This document shows, piece by piece, positions 41,995 through 55,678 of a DNA stretch of 64,000 nucleotides. The stretch covers positions 7,812,001-7,876,000 of the forward strand of contig CAVNZM010000002.1 of the NCBI GenBank assembly GCA_963693365.1, in the 5' to 3' direction. A model generated the notes under the pieces. It was not told the origin of the DNA and did not search any database. It saw nothing but the letters and a program-made list of their open reading frames with translations. The position numbers were made by a program, and so were the translations under genes. The stretch's first letter is position 1. Each line of letters opens with the position of its first letter. Source of the stretch: Amoebidium appalachense (Eukaryota > Ichthyosporea).

Positions 41995-42785
41995 CTGTGG
42001 TAAAGCGAGAAAGGGAGGGAGGATGGGGGGGGGGGGGGGACAACATATGGAAGTGCCGAAAGATTAAAATGTTGCTCACCTAACACGAAGCTTTCTTACG
42101 TGGTTTTACGTGGTTTCAAGACTACATCATCGTGCACCACCATGTTTGGTTGGTTGGTTTGGCTGTTTGATTAGGAGGAAACGGGGAAGTGGTGTGTGTG
42201 CCTGCGTGTGTGTGCGCACGTGCATGTACGTGTCTGTCTGTGTGTGTGTGTGTATGTGTGTGTGTGTAGGTTGGGTACCGGCCTGCAATACTAAAGGTAT
42301 GCAATTCTTACCCCCGGTTTGTTGTGCTAGCCGTTCTCCGTTGTGTGTGTGTGCGCACGAGCGCGAGTGTGTGTGCGTGTGTGTGTGTACGTGTGTGTGT
42401 GTGTGTTTGTGTGTGTAAGTACCACAAAGACAAGAAAACCCGTGAAGAGAGCCCTTAAACCAGAGAGTAACTACAAGGCGAAAAAAAGTAGGTCACGGTG
42501 GCGACTACTTTTGTTTCCTCTGTACAATCTTTGCCTAGGTGAACCCCCCACCCCACTCCCCCACCTCCTTCCCCCCTTCTCCTCCTGCATTCCCCACTTC
42601 TCCTCCTGCACAAAACAAAAAGGCGGCGGGGGGGGGTTGTCCTCTTTGGGATAACTTGTCTTTCGTTCTGTTCATATAAAGACAAGGTGTGGTCTCCGTA
42701 TACTTATGACACACTGATAAGCCTTCCTCTATGGCAGACAAAACTAGTCTTTTTACACACGTTTAGTGACTTTTGAGACCCTTAC

Positions 42786-42990
42786 CAGCAACAGCAGCGG
42801 GGAGTCTGGACACAACTTCTCCCTGGAACCACTGCAGCGTACCGACGTTCATCTGCACCCAGGGGATGTACACAGTGCTGCCCACCGTGGGTTCCTTGGT
42901 TAAACTCTCTGGTGCCCTTTTGGCATCCCAACCTTCATCAAACTCGCAAAGCGACCGCAACTGGTACACATCCATGTCACCATCGTGGGC
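42786..42990 (-). CDS. Upstream exon of the minus-strand gene (probable)
   Basis: Acceptor tttgtagttcag, then AHDGDMDVYQLRSLCEFDEG and on to YIPWVQMNVGTLQWFQGEVV, with donor gtaagg in phase 1. The next known exon needs phase 0, so at least one exon between 42785 and 41995 is missing from this model. Family not recognised. Confidence 0.4.
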
Positions 42991-43429
42991 CTGAACTACA
43001 AACCAATCACCTCCCAAATCAATGTGTGTTTCCACGGATTACCCTCGTGGCTTTTATCAGGCTTTATGCCCTTTGGTGGGTACTTCTCAACTGGGAGACT
43101 GGCAGGCACCAGACTATAGTTAGAGACGCCCATGTTGGCAGATCGCTCAGTGAGGCTAAGACACACCTAATTCTAGCTGAGATATGAGCTGTGAAGTGTT
43201 TAACTTCTGTGGGAAACTGTGACGTGCTGGTTGAAGTGGGCTGCAATTTTAAACTAAACACCACGGATCGATGACCGTTTGTGTGTGTCCGTTTGGCCGT
43301 TGCCCGCCACTACTCTTCCACCAATCATTGATCGAGAAGTCAAATTGGGTACTGGCCCGGCCCGATGGTATGCCGGGTCAACGTGCAAGGAAGCTCGAAA
43401 AAAAAAAATCAACCCCTTCTTTTCCGTTT

Positions 43430-43841
43430 TCAAAACACAGCAGAACCTACGGTAAACCTATGTACTATCCTAGGAACGTGCCGCAGTGTACCGTCGCAGA
43501 ATGTCCGGCTATATAGTATTATTCACAAGAAAATCCACCTTCCCCCAGTGTACGGAAACGGGATCTATAACCCAGTAGTGTTAAAACAATTCCTTTCACC
43601 GAAAGAGGCAAACGTTTTGGTAGAAGAACTGCACAAGGTTCAAGCAGAAGAAAAACTGTCTTACCGATCGTACTCGTACAACTTCGGTTGGGTTGGTTTT
43701 GTTTGAGCATCTGGGTGAGCTGTATATCCCAACTCTGGAACGGTCGAGAGACTTGTGTTTTTTGGCTGGAAGTTACACTAGGGAATTTCGTGAGTCCGTG
43801 CTCGATGTTATAGGGGATCTCGGTAATGTAAAACTGATTTA
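43430..43841 (+). pseudogene. Unrecognised coding-like fragment with a frame break
   Basis: One frame reads LPPVYGNGIYNPVVLKQFLS then PKEANVLVEELHKVQAEEKL and stops at 43704-43706. A second frame takes over in the same place with LFEHLGELYIPTLERSRDLC and REFRESVLDVIGDLGNVKLI and stops at 43839-43841. Both halves look like protein. A 1-base shift or an unrecognised intron near 43690 would join them. The first half vaguely recalls the N-part of 2OG-Fe(II) oxygenases of the AlkB type, but I cannot see the HxD motif, so no assignment is made. Confidence 0.35.
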
Positions 43842-44192
43842 ATAGTAATCTGTTAAATGGCCTACCCCACTAGTACCAACAAATGTATGGTACATATATA
43901 CGTGCGCATATATGCATGCATCACTGCAACCCCGGGGGCCGGGCGCACTGCCGGCGCTGGCGCCGGAGGCGGCGTCAGTGCAGATCGATCGCGCCTATTG
44001 GTTGAAGCTGTTAGTCGCACATTCCATTTCACGTTCCATTTATACGATAGAATACGGTGATACCAGGCTCTGCCAGATGTGTTCGATTTTGGCTTCGTCT
44101 CACCAGCCACATTTCAGATTTTGTCGTTCGGCATCGCAAAAAGCCATATCACTTCATATTTGAACTTTTCAAAATCACCTGGGCCACCACTG

Positions 44193-44335
44193 AAGTATGG
44201 CTCACAAAAAGGCCTCCTCCATCGGGATTTGAACCCGGGCACTTGGTGTCCTTAGGCCGGTCAAGCCATCTGGGCGAAAAAGGCTAGCTCTCTACCACAG
44301 AGAGACACCAAGGCTATATGCTTTTGCCATACCAC
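44193..44335 (-). mobile_element. tRNA-derived SINE-like repeat, copy 2
   Basis: Same order as copy 1: a Leu-tRNA-like GATGGCTTGACCGGCC, the B-box GGTTCAAATCC (complement of 44225-44235) and the same GGCCTTTTTGTGAGCC tail. It is 6.4 kb away in the same orientation. Sequences past the tail differ, so the unit ends near 44193. Confidence 0.6.
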
Positions 44336-45130
44336 AGGTCCCCCCTCTCTCTCCGCGCCCCCCTCCCCCCTCTTCCCCCCCACAACTTACTACTACCCAC
44401 CTCCCCGTTTCAAAATCAAGACTCCCTTGGCGTTATCACGTGCGCACGCAAATTCCGGGGAAAGAACGGTTTTACCGGGTACCCCCTCGAGATAGTGTTT
44501 GGATATGTAGGTAGCACGTACTAATTGTTCTGGGTGAGGGTGAAAGCACATACAGGAGCAGAGCCCGTGCTAATTATTGACCAGTTGGGACTTTTCCAAA
44601 AACAGACCCCAGGAGCCAACCTAATCCTACTTCACAATTTGGAATGATCACGGATTCCACACAGATTGCTGGTATTTGTTTACATTCCTTAGGAGATGGA
44701 CAACTCATGGACGAGAGCCGATGGCATCCAGCCAACATTCACCTTTGCTCCTGATTTTTACCTTCATTGATAACTAAGAGTACAAAGCAGTATAAGAGTA
44801 AAGTAAAAATAGTGCTTTCTTCAATAGAAGTTTCTCCAAGACCAGTGCCTCGCAACGGCCTCTCAGTTTGATAACCCTGGAATGGTAGGATTACCATTCC
44901 AGGATTACCATTCCAGGGATGACAAAAAGCACGGTGACAACAGTGATAAGAATGATCAGTACGCAGAAAGGGAGTAGGAAATAAAGCAGAAACGAGACAT
45001 AAAAGCACCAGAAAACACTTGGGGAATGGATAATGTTCGAGGCAGGCCAGATAGTTCTCTTTTGTAGCTGCCGAGGGGACCCTCCTTCGGGCGCAAACAT
45101 TTTGAAACAACAAACTTTAGAAAGCATCTG

Positions 45131-45219
45131 ATTGGTAGATCTGGTTCGCTCGTAGCGATTGGATAGCACCTTATCGCCTTTTGTGATTGGATGTGTGGTC
45201 TGTGCGACAGGTATATAAT
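45131..45219 (+). promoter_or_regulatory. Promoter of copy C: inverted CCAAT boxes and TATA
   Basis: ATTGG at 45131-45135, 45158-45162 and 45186-45190, then gcgacaggtatataatt with the TATA at 45212-45219, 87 bp before the ATG. Homology with copies A and B extends several hundred bp upstream. A short local duplication of accattccagg occurs near 44885-44920. Confidence 0.6.
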
Positions 45220-45305
45220 TGAGCACCCACTCACTTGAAGAAGACATCGCAGCCGATTGACTATCTTGTTGTTTGTGTTCCGGCCGGCAGCCATCACCTA
45301 CCATC

Positions 45306-47690
<2,385 letters not shown>

Positions 47691-49428
47691 TTAATAATTA
47701 GGATGCACGCGTTTTCCGTGCACTGGATGCTTTGAATCGGAAGGCCTTCGGAAAGTAGAACTGTAAAGAATAACCAGTTGAATGGATCAAGGATAATCAA
47801 ATATGCCGCAACAGTGGAATCACAATCGTGGTTGGTTCAAGTTAAGGTTCCACAGGCATACTGCATTGTAACCGGAACGTTTTTGTACTTAGAAGAAAGA
47901 AAGGAAGGTGACACACGTGTGTAGCAAAGTGTAACGATGATTAAAACTAATGCAACAGTGAACACGTTTGAATTTGAAAATGAAGTTAGAAAGATACCAC
48001 CGTGTAGCTTCACTTAAATGGTGATTGAAATTCGAAACATGCGCATAGTCTGCGGCGGGACATATGTTCACACTTCCGGGTATAATAAACTTTGGAAAGA
48101 ACATGGTACCCCCGGGGCTGCTTGCTGAAGCAATAGTGAATTTTGCACGGACAAAGTCAGTGCAGGACTGTTAGCAATTTAATCCCGCCCAGTTAAAATT
48201 AAATATTAAATTTTATGGTCTTGCAGTTTTAACATTAGATATTCTACAGACACCAGGCGCACAAACAAAACGAACCGTGTGTACATATGCTCTTAGAGAT
48301 GACAGTACATAGTTTTTGTCGAATTTGGTTGTTATCGGGGGTTTGGGCACGCCCGCCACACAACTTGTAGACATGATTGTGTATGGCACAATCGTGTACA
48401 CTCCCTCCCTTAGCAAGGAATGCTGTGCACGCCAGTCTACGTTGGTGATCAGTGATGATCGGAAGATATGCACACAGGCCTGTGGGCAGCATATCGATAT
48501 CATGATCCTAACAGTGGCCCCGTGAGGGTGGGCCACAACCGAGAACTCGTAACCAGGTACTGGTTAGTTCCGGTTTAACTATTTACTAATAGTGCACCAA
48601 TCCATGCAGAGAATAAACACGAGTGGTTGCTAATAAAGATCTCCACGAGGTTCTTATCCAATCATGGCCGGAGAAACGTGAGCTGGAGGCCAGTCTTAAC
48701 CAACGGATAGGGAGCCTAGAGGATGGTTAAAAGATGGCAGACAGATGTGTTTATTAATGTGCATAAGTGGAGAGTGGGTAGCACATGTACTCGGAAACAC
48801 AATAGTCCAAAGACTAAACCTTACTGGTTGTAGTATAGTATTAGTAATATATATTGAGTACCGTTGTGTGTAGAGAGATGTTTGTACATTGTGAATGTGC
48901 ATATGTTGTAGATATAGGAAGATAAGTGGGTAGCCTGGGTATATATTATCTATAAACATGACTATCTCCGTACATGCAAATTTTTTGTCCACTCTTGGAA
49001 GCTGTGGGCTCCCTAATGCGCGGGTATGACACCCCCACACACTAGACCTCAGCCGCCTATGAGCATATCTGCTCACTTGCTCACGCTTGGTCAAAGTTTG
49101 CAAGTTTTGGACATTAGCTATCACAAGCACAAGCCAATCAAAATTTTCATGGATCTCAAAGGGGAGTACTTCCCAAAGGCGATTTCTGATTTGTCATTGG
49201 TGAGATGCACACCGAACATCATTTTGACCTGGCCCGAAACTTTGAGGAATTCGGCCTAAAAGAAACCCCCTTTAATATAGAGCCCCCTTCCCAATCCCCC
49301 CCCCCCCCCCCCAACACCAAAATAAATAACTGAAAATCGGCCTAAAAGAAACCACCTTTAAATTGGACCCCCCCCCCCCCCCCCGCCCCACCACCACCAC
49401 CACCACCACACACACACACACACACACA

Positions 49429-49512
<84 letters not shown>

Positions 49513-50146
49513 CAAGCAGTAAATCAAAATGCTGACGCCCGGAACTAATAGACTGAGCTCGAGGCCCCGTCTGCTCTCCGGACGAACCCCCCCCCCCCCC
49601 CCCCCTCTCCCCTCCCCCCCCCCCCCCCCCCCCCTTCCCCCCCCCCTCCCCCTCCTCCCCCCCTGTCCCACCAGGGTGGCTGATTTCGAAAATTAGATAG
49701 CTGTGGGTTGAAACCGTTACGGTACTCAGTATTTTGTTTGTGTTTCGAGTTGTGTTTCGAGAGTCTAGCATCAGATGATTTGCAATTGTGGGCGATTTTC
49801 AAGGATCCGGCAATATATACCACATCGGGAATCAACACCCTAAAAATAAGTACAGCTACCTATTGAGGGAGCTCTTATTTTTCCGTGGATGAAAAAAAAG
49901 AGGGAGAAAAAAAGAAACAACTACATTTTTTCATACATCGGCTGAAGGGCACGCTCAGGATGTACGTACACGTGCCAGCTCTAAATGGTGTCTTGAGTAC
50001 CGGTACCGTGCACGTGAGCCGTGACAAGGATTTACCGATCTGTAATAAAATCCAATTTTTAAAAAAGATTTACCGTGCAAAAGAACCGTGCAGAAGATAT
50101 GCCAGGCATTTTTTTTTAATATATATTCTTATTAGTATTTTATTTT

Positions 50147-50181
<35 letters not shown>

Positions 50182-50470
50182 CGCGCGCGCGTGTGTGTGT
50201 ACGTGCGTTGCAAGGGAACAAGGGTGGGGGAGCGGAGGGAGGGAGGGAGGGGAGGGGGGGGGGGGGGGGGGAGGGGGGAGGGAGTGAGGGAGGGAGAGGG
50301 AGGGAGGGAGGGTTGGGGGGGAGGGGGGGGGGGGGGGGGGAGGGAGTTATGAGGGCCAGGGCAAAGAAATGCAATAATTATTGATGAGCATCATGCGGTT
50401 TTGTGTGTGCGGAGAGTACATAGCTGACTGATAGGCTGATAGTGGTGCACAGGTCAATTATACGCACCAA
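47691..50470. other. Intergenic stretch, no supported gene
   Basis: AT-rich unique sequence to 49230. Then two MITE-like ends (49236-49262, 49339-49356), poly-C, (CT)n 49430-49509, poly-C 49585-49634, (GT)n 50145-50190 and G-rich sequence 50225-50345. No splice-consistent exon recognised. Confidence 0.55.
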
Positions 50471-50477
50471 GCCCACA

Positions 50478-50672
50478 GGAATACGGTGCAGGAATTGAAT
50501 ACGGTGCAGGAAAAATACCATGCTGAAATACGGTGCAGGTTCCGGAAGTGAATACGGTGCAGAAATTGAATACGGTGCAGGAACTGAATACGGTGCAGGA
50601 CGAATAAAATGCAGAAATACGATGCAGGTTCCGGAATTGAATACGGTGCAGAAATTGAATACGGTATGTACA
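50478..50672 (+). repeat. Degenerate minisatellite, unit about 18 bp
   Basis: Units of the form ATTGAATACGGTGCAGRA recur roughly ten times with insertions. The + frame reads EYGAG-like repeats (EYGAEIEYGAGTEYGAG). A further 69-codon open frame (50833-51042) follows. I do not recognise either as a gene. Confidence 0.7.
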
Positions 50673-51242
50673 GGAAAAATGTTGTGCAGATACGGGGAAG
50701 AACTACGATACAGGTCTGGAGGAGAGCAAATTAAAGCCTCTCATACCAAAGCACTCCATGAGAAAGGGTTTGACTGCGAAAGTTAGGCTGTAACTTGAAC
50801 TAAGCAAACATGAATAAAGTTGATCAGCAGCCATGGTGGACCAAGTATCGGAAAGCCAGATATCGCAGAAATTAAAGCAATGTCACAGGGAGATGCAAGA
50901 GAAGGGGTTCAAACAAAAAACACTGATCAACTGCTCATGGCATCTGATTGATTTTCAAATTATTCAATGGTCGCCGTGCGCCAGGCACATACGCGAGTGT
51001 TTCTTTGGAGCTGTACAAACCATACAGAAAGAGATAGAATAGAATCGCTGTAACTACCCTAAAGCCACTATACCGTATCGAGACACTACACAACTAAGCA
51101 ATTAAAGCACGCCAGAGCTATTTTCATTCAACGGTGTCAAAACTGCACCGACTAATAGATCACTTCGTAACATTCGCCTACTGGTACCACTATTCTTAGT
51201 CATTCACCTGCCTAATTTGGCAAGTCTTGCAACCTGCCTATA

Positions 51243-52259
51243 TTAGCAACTCATGTGCGCTGTGCACCGGCGGGTAACCGGTGCCGGCAGCTGATTATGC
51301 CATCTCGTCTTTTTCTCGACGATAGAGTATGCCACACTCACGAGAAGTGATCCAACAAAGTTACCAACAGTTACAGGAATAATGTTACGGTAGAGCATCT
51401 CACCGATGTTGTAATCACAACCAATCATCAGACCAAGAGGAAGGAAAAACATGTTTGCGACACAGTGGTCAAATCCAATGGCAACAAAGGCAGCGATGGG
51501 GGGCCAAACACCGATAGCTTTTCCAGCGAGATCGTGTGCAGATGATGCCAAGAAGATGGCCAGAGCAACAAGCCAGTTGCAGAAAATCCCCTTTGCAAAC
51601 GCGACATCAATCGGCTGGTGAACCTTGTGCTCGAAATAGGGCTTTGCAGCCTCTGCATAGGGCCCGCTCACAACATCCGTCCAGTAGACCATACCCGCAA
51701 GCCACAGAGACCCCACAAAGTTCATCACCCACACGAGGGAAATGTTACCAATCATCTGCTTGGCGCTGATGCGACGGTCGAGCCAGCCAGAGAACACAAG
51801 CACGTTCGACGTGTACAGTTCGGCACCCGTAACGACAATCGCAAACAGGCCGACGGGAAACACCATGCCGAAAACGAGTTTTTGGAGCCCGGGATTATCG
51901 GCCTTGGCAGCGGGCATTGTGCCACACATGAGCGACAGCAGGCCACCCAAACCGATGTATGCGCCAGCCAGGAAGGCGTGGATTAGTGTGTCATTCCACT
52001 TGTGGTTTGCCTTAGCAACGGCAGTTTTTACCATCGCCTCAAACGTGTCATGTGGTGTTGTGTATGACCCTACGGCCCACCTTCCCACCGGAGTAAGGGG
52101 CGCACCGGGGGCAAGAGGTGTAGTGCTGCTACTTGCATTGCTCATGTCCTCCTTCCCCGTTTGGGTGGCAGGGGAAAGAGGGGGGGTCATTTCCATGTTT
52201 GATGTCTGTTCTGTATTCATGTCTGATCCTTTTGCTTGCGCTATGGCGCTAATGTACAC
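51243..52259 (-). CDS. Formate/nitrite transporter (FNT/FocA-NirC family)
   Basis: Intronless, 338 residues. A Ser/Thr/Pro-rich N-terminal tail of about 75 residues precedes the family core with six hydrophobic segments. Motifs in order: HAFLAGAYIGLGGLLSL, VVTGAELYTSNVLVF (signature GAxLYTxN), KGIFCNWLVALAIFLA (GIxCNWLVxLA) and GFDHCVANMFFLPLGL (the pore-histidine region, GFxHCVANM). Known: FNT proteins are pentameric channels for formate, nitrite or related monovalent anions, each monomer with a central His. The start at 52259 gives the longest frame; Met14 (MNTEQTSNMEM) is an alternative. It is the only clear multi-hundred-residue single-exon host gene in an intron-rich window. Confidence 0.93.
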   Translation of the reverse strand: MYISAIAQAKGSDMNTEQTSNMEMTPPLSPATQTGKEDMSNASSSTTPLAPGAPLTPVGRWAVGSYTTPHDTFEAMVKTAVAKANHKWNDTLIHAFLAGAYIGLGGLLSLMCGTMPAAKADNPGLQKLVFGMVFPVGLFAIVVTGAELYTSNVLVFSGWLDRRISAKQMIGNISLVWVMNFVGSLWLAGMVYWTDVVSGPYAEAAKPYFEHKVHQPIDVAFAKGIFCNWLVALAIFLASSAHDLAGKAIGVWPPIAAFVAIGFDHCVANMFFLPLGLMIGCDYNIGEMLYRNIIPVTVGNFVGSLLVSVAYSIVEKKTRWHNQLPAPVTRRCTAHMSC

Positions 52260-52377
52260 ACCAATATGTGTTAATGGAGAGGTTTAAAACTCGATTATGA
52301 AACAAAGAATCTTGCGTAAAGTTTTCAGCGAAACATGTTGAGTTCAGTCAGACTGGGCGTAATGAGGGGAGCGTGGC

Positions 52378-52450
52378 TATTATAAGGCGCCGGTTTTGTG
52401 TAGGACTTAGAGCCAATCACACGGCGCCTAAACACGTGAACGCTGATTGG
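52378..52450 (-). promoter_or_regulatory. Candidate promoter of the transporter gene
   Basis: On the minus strand CTTATAATAGCC (complement of 52375-52387) lies about 120 bp before the ATG. A CCAAT box (complement of 52446-52450) and an inverted one (52413-52417) lie upstream, an arrangement like that of the rolling-stone-like genes. Confidence 0.45.
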
Positions 52451-52727
52451 ACAGAACATCTACATTCTGTCAGGGTTGTCGTCATGATCCTGCTAAACCC
52501 AAAGTTTATTGGGTATTGCTCATGGAATCAATTTGCCGCTATTTGGATCTTCTGGACGATCCCCGAATGAACATGTGCGAGAGGCGGAGTCATCTTGGAG
52601 AGACACAAAATTCGTCGTTATGATGGCGGTAGAGCATAGAACCTTTCAAATTATTACAGAAGTTAATGTGGGTTTCAAAAACTGAAAGAGATGTATTGCA
52701 CATAGCACACATGTGCCCTGCTCGACG

Positions 52728-52880
52728 ATGTCAGGCGACCCACCCAGCCAGGCGGATGAGCCAAATTTAGAATTAGAAATCGCCCACGCGACGCTCCCCG
52801 CGAAGTTTCTCGCATTCCACAGCCGAAAGAATGAGGTCTCCCTCCACCCCAACAACGATTCCTGTTGTACTACAATGTAA
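52728..52880 (+). CDS. Small ORF of 50 codons, hypothetical
   Basis: ATG at 52728, reads MSGDPPSQADEPNLELEIAH, ALPAKFLAFHSRKN-like text and a TAA at 52878-52880. It is divergent from the transporter gene. The composition looks coding but there is no recognised family. It could be a first exon (gtaaaa overlaps its end). Confidence 0.25.
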   Translation: MSGDPPSQADEPNLELEIAHATLPAKFLAFHSRKNEVSLHPNNDSCCTTM

Positions 52881-53644
52881 AAGAAAATTCTCATTGCTGC
52901 TGTCGTCAGTGGCCCTTTGTGGTGAGAGTCGACTAAAGTAAGCTCTAGATTGTTTCATGTTTTAGAATAATTATATATAGGCTTTCAGAACTTATAGACA
53001 TTTCAGCTGTATTAATATTCACGATGCGGCGGTTCAAATGTTGATCGATCATGCATGGCGGAGTCCGGATCCGTTACTATGTTCACTTAACGAGTTTTCT
53101 CGGGTGTATGATTATCTAAATCGTAATCTTCTCCGTATCCATGAGTTAAATGCTTTTGTCTCTTCTCAATAAAATATTTGTGATATCTCGGTTGTTTCTG
53201 TTTGAAGGGAATATCAATAAAACCATGATAAATAAAATCTCTTCAACTTGTCGAAGTTGTCGTGGCAAAAATTAAATGCTTGACAAAAATATAGGGGGAA
53301 AGCTGCCGGTAAAGAGGCAGTTCCTCGCCAAATTATCATCACCAATCGACAAGCTTTATTCTGCTCAAAACGCATACCATTTGATAATAAGCTTACTTGA
53401 TTGGCTCATTGTCATAGCTCTAGTTTTCTTAGAGCACTTCGATCATAAATATGCAGTCTACAGTACTATTGGCGACAAATCACGAGTGAGCCTCATGAAC
53501 AGGCGATTGTTGAACCGTTCAGCCGCTAGAAAACGGCGGAAATCCTATTTTTAGCCGATCATTTAGCCCCAGGGCTTTTGGAAGGGTAACTTTCAAAGTT
53601 ACCCATTTCTGCGGAGCTCAGAACTTTTTTCGCCGACGCGCTAA

Positions 53645-54645
53645 GGGCCTGTTTGGCAACGCAGAGTTAGCGGCCATACTCCGGAGTAAGATCGATTTTG
53701 GAGTTAGGGCTAAAGCGGATTTTCTGAAACCCGCGATGCCAAACAGACGGCCCAATCTAGGCCTGTGTACGCCGGGTTTCAAACCCCTTGGACATCGCTT
53801 GTACTCCAATTTCTATAGTCCACCTCCGGAGGTGGATTATGCGCGAAATATTCAACGCCGTGTGAAGGTGTAAACCAATGAAAATTCGTGTCGTGAGACC
53901 TTTTTACATTTCTCTCTCGGCCAATTGGCGGCAGTGCAATATAGCCAAAAACAGTTAAAGTGGAAAAGACGCCAAACGGAAAGTCCGTTGTCACCGGCAT
54001 GGCCAGCTTGCTGGTGAGCCTGCGACAGCCCGAGCGCAGGCTGCGACCAGCCACACACAGCCGGCCACGTGTGGTAGGTCGTATAAAAACAAGCCCCCCC
54101 TCAACTATTCTTCCTCTTCGCGGCCAACTTGTAGGCAACCTTTTTTTTACCATTAGACAATCTTTTGCACATCGGTCAAGATTGTCTGAACCGACAGGAT
54201 GGCTCAGGCTGTAGGGGGAAGCAAAGAATGCAATAATTGCTGCAATTGCGGCCGAAAGGGCCATGTTTCGTGCTAAATACATAGTGGTTTTGCAACCGGA
54301 AACGTTGATGTTGTTATATATGCAAATGGTATCATTACAGTGTATACAAATACATACATACGGGACACTGCACAGTCACTACAAAAAAAATAGTACTGAG
54401 TCCTAGGTACGATATACGTGCAAAGTATGCGCACTCCGATCAACGTAAAACTTGCGCAATGTGACTTGATAAACTAAGCTGCAGCTGAAAAAAGTGTTGT
54501 CTGTTTGGCACGAGCGGTTATTATCTACGCCAGGTTATGACCTAAATCCGGATTACAAATCAGAATCTGGATACTGATTTGATACCCGGCGTCACGTTAT
54601 ACGGTCTACGCCGGAGTTCGTAACTCCGCGTTGCCAAACAGGCCC
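53645..54645. mobile_element. PIF/Harbinger-like MITE, about 1 kb, compound ends
   Basis: Terminal inverted repeats GGGCCTGTTTGGCAACGC (53645) and its complement ending at 54645, both flanked by TAA (53642-53644, 54646-54648), the 3-bp TWA-type target duplication of PIF/Harbinger elements. Each end is itself MITE-like: the left 109 bp end in GCCAAACAGACGGCCC, and the right 147 bp begin GTCTGTTTGGC. No transposase is visible, so it is non-autonomous. Confidence 0.75.
54199..54276 (+). pseudogene. Short CCHC zinc-knuckle-like ORF inside the MITE
   Basis: MAQAVGGSKECNNCCNCGRK then GHVSC and a stop. The C-x2-C-x4-H part of a zinc knuckle is present, but the last Cys is two residues too close. 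A TATA-like gtataaaaac lies about 115 bp upstream. It may be a captured first exon. Low confidence. Confidence 0.25.
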
Positions 54646-54868
54646 TAAGGCATAAAAGATACTGGCAGGCGAATGCGGGGCTCCCGTCTGCTAGATGGGG
54701 CCGGTGGCTCATGCCCCTCGCGCAGGTACAATCCAAAACTGTTATGAGAAAACGAATGTTGAAGAGAGTGTGTGTTTGTGATCCACGTCCTGTGTGTGTG
54801 CATGTGCTCATGTGTGTACACGTGTGTGCGTGTGTGTGTTCCTATGTGTATTGTCGTATCCTAATATA

Positions 54869-55506
54869 TGTGTACTAGAGACGCGGCACTCTACTAAGTG
54901 TACACACACGAAAAGGAACGAACGTGTATAGAAAAACGGTAAAGTTTATTAAGACCAGGCTCCGACGGGCAACTTGAAACTTAGATCCGTACGGATTAAG
55001 TCTAAGTTACGACTGAGGCCATCAAGGCCGTGCCCTACAAGATCATCATCACCTGGCCCCCTACGATGCCACATTCCATTAACATTCCGATCTACTTTTA
55101 TCGTGCGCCTGCACGAGCTAAGTCGATCTACTCAACTAATATATTTATCCAAGTCCATCAGTCTCACCCCTCACCCTCCCCCTAGTGGCACCGCAGAGTC
55201 TAAATCTACATTTCATACTATCCTCCCCCCCCCTCCCTCCCCCCCTTTCCTCTACATCTACATATATAAATACGTTTGGCAACATATACTATCAAACCTT
55301 GCCAATCCTTACAAAAGGGCTTCTGCCCGAACAATCACATTCCTAAGTCCTCCTGCGATCTATCCTACACACTAATTAGAATTCTATTGGACGGCTGTCC
55401 CGGCTGACGTGGTCCAATGCCCTGCGCCGGCAGAGGCAAGATGCACGCAGCTGTTCAGCTATCTTGAGGCCCCGGACTTGATCTTGATGATCTGTGGACC
55501 CGGGCC

Positions 55507-55550
<44 letters not shown>

Positions 55551-55659
55551 ATCTCGATCGTAGACTTAGGCTAATCTGCTGAGACGGATTAGTATATGTC
55601 AACTCCCCCCCCGGCCCCCGGAAAAGCTGAGTCCCACCTCAGTCACATTACATCTAACA
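54869..55659 (-). mobile_element. Probable 3' LTR of the Ty3/gypsy chromovirus
   Basis: On the minus strand a short purine tract TAGGGGG (complement of 55660-55666) is followed by TGTTAGATG (complement of 55651-55659), a plausible PPT and LTR start. An AATAAA (complement of 54945-54950) lies near the other end, which is set only tentatively at 54869. A 40-base poly-C lies inside (55509-55549). The matching 5' LTR would be beyond the right edge of the window. Confidence 0.45.
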
Positions 55660-55678
55660 CCCCCTAAAAAGACATAGA

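Larger units (their letters stand above)
40085..42310 (+). repeat. Tandem duplication, two units of about 1,113-1,115 bp
   Basis: Unit 1 is 40085-41199 and unit 2 is 41200-42310. They match along their whole length, including (GT)n tracts, the 199-bp exon and a G-run. The only length change seen is a 2-bp difference in the (GT)n. Such identity means a very recent event or an assembly duplication. Confidence 0.9.

Noticed and set aside
48696-49130. 144-codon minus-strand frame
   Set aside because: Shows no domain, splice context or coding-like composition. Consistent with a chance open frame.
53779-54282. 167-codon minus-strand frame inside the MITE
   Set aside because: No recognisable family, composition or start context. 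It overlaps non-coding element sequence.
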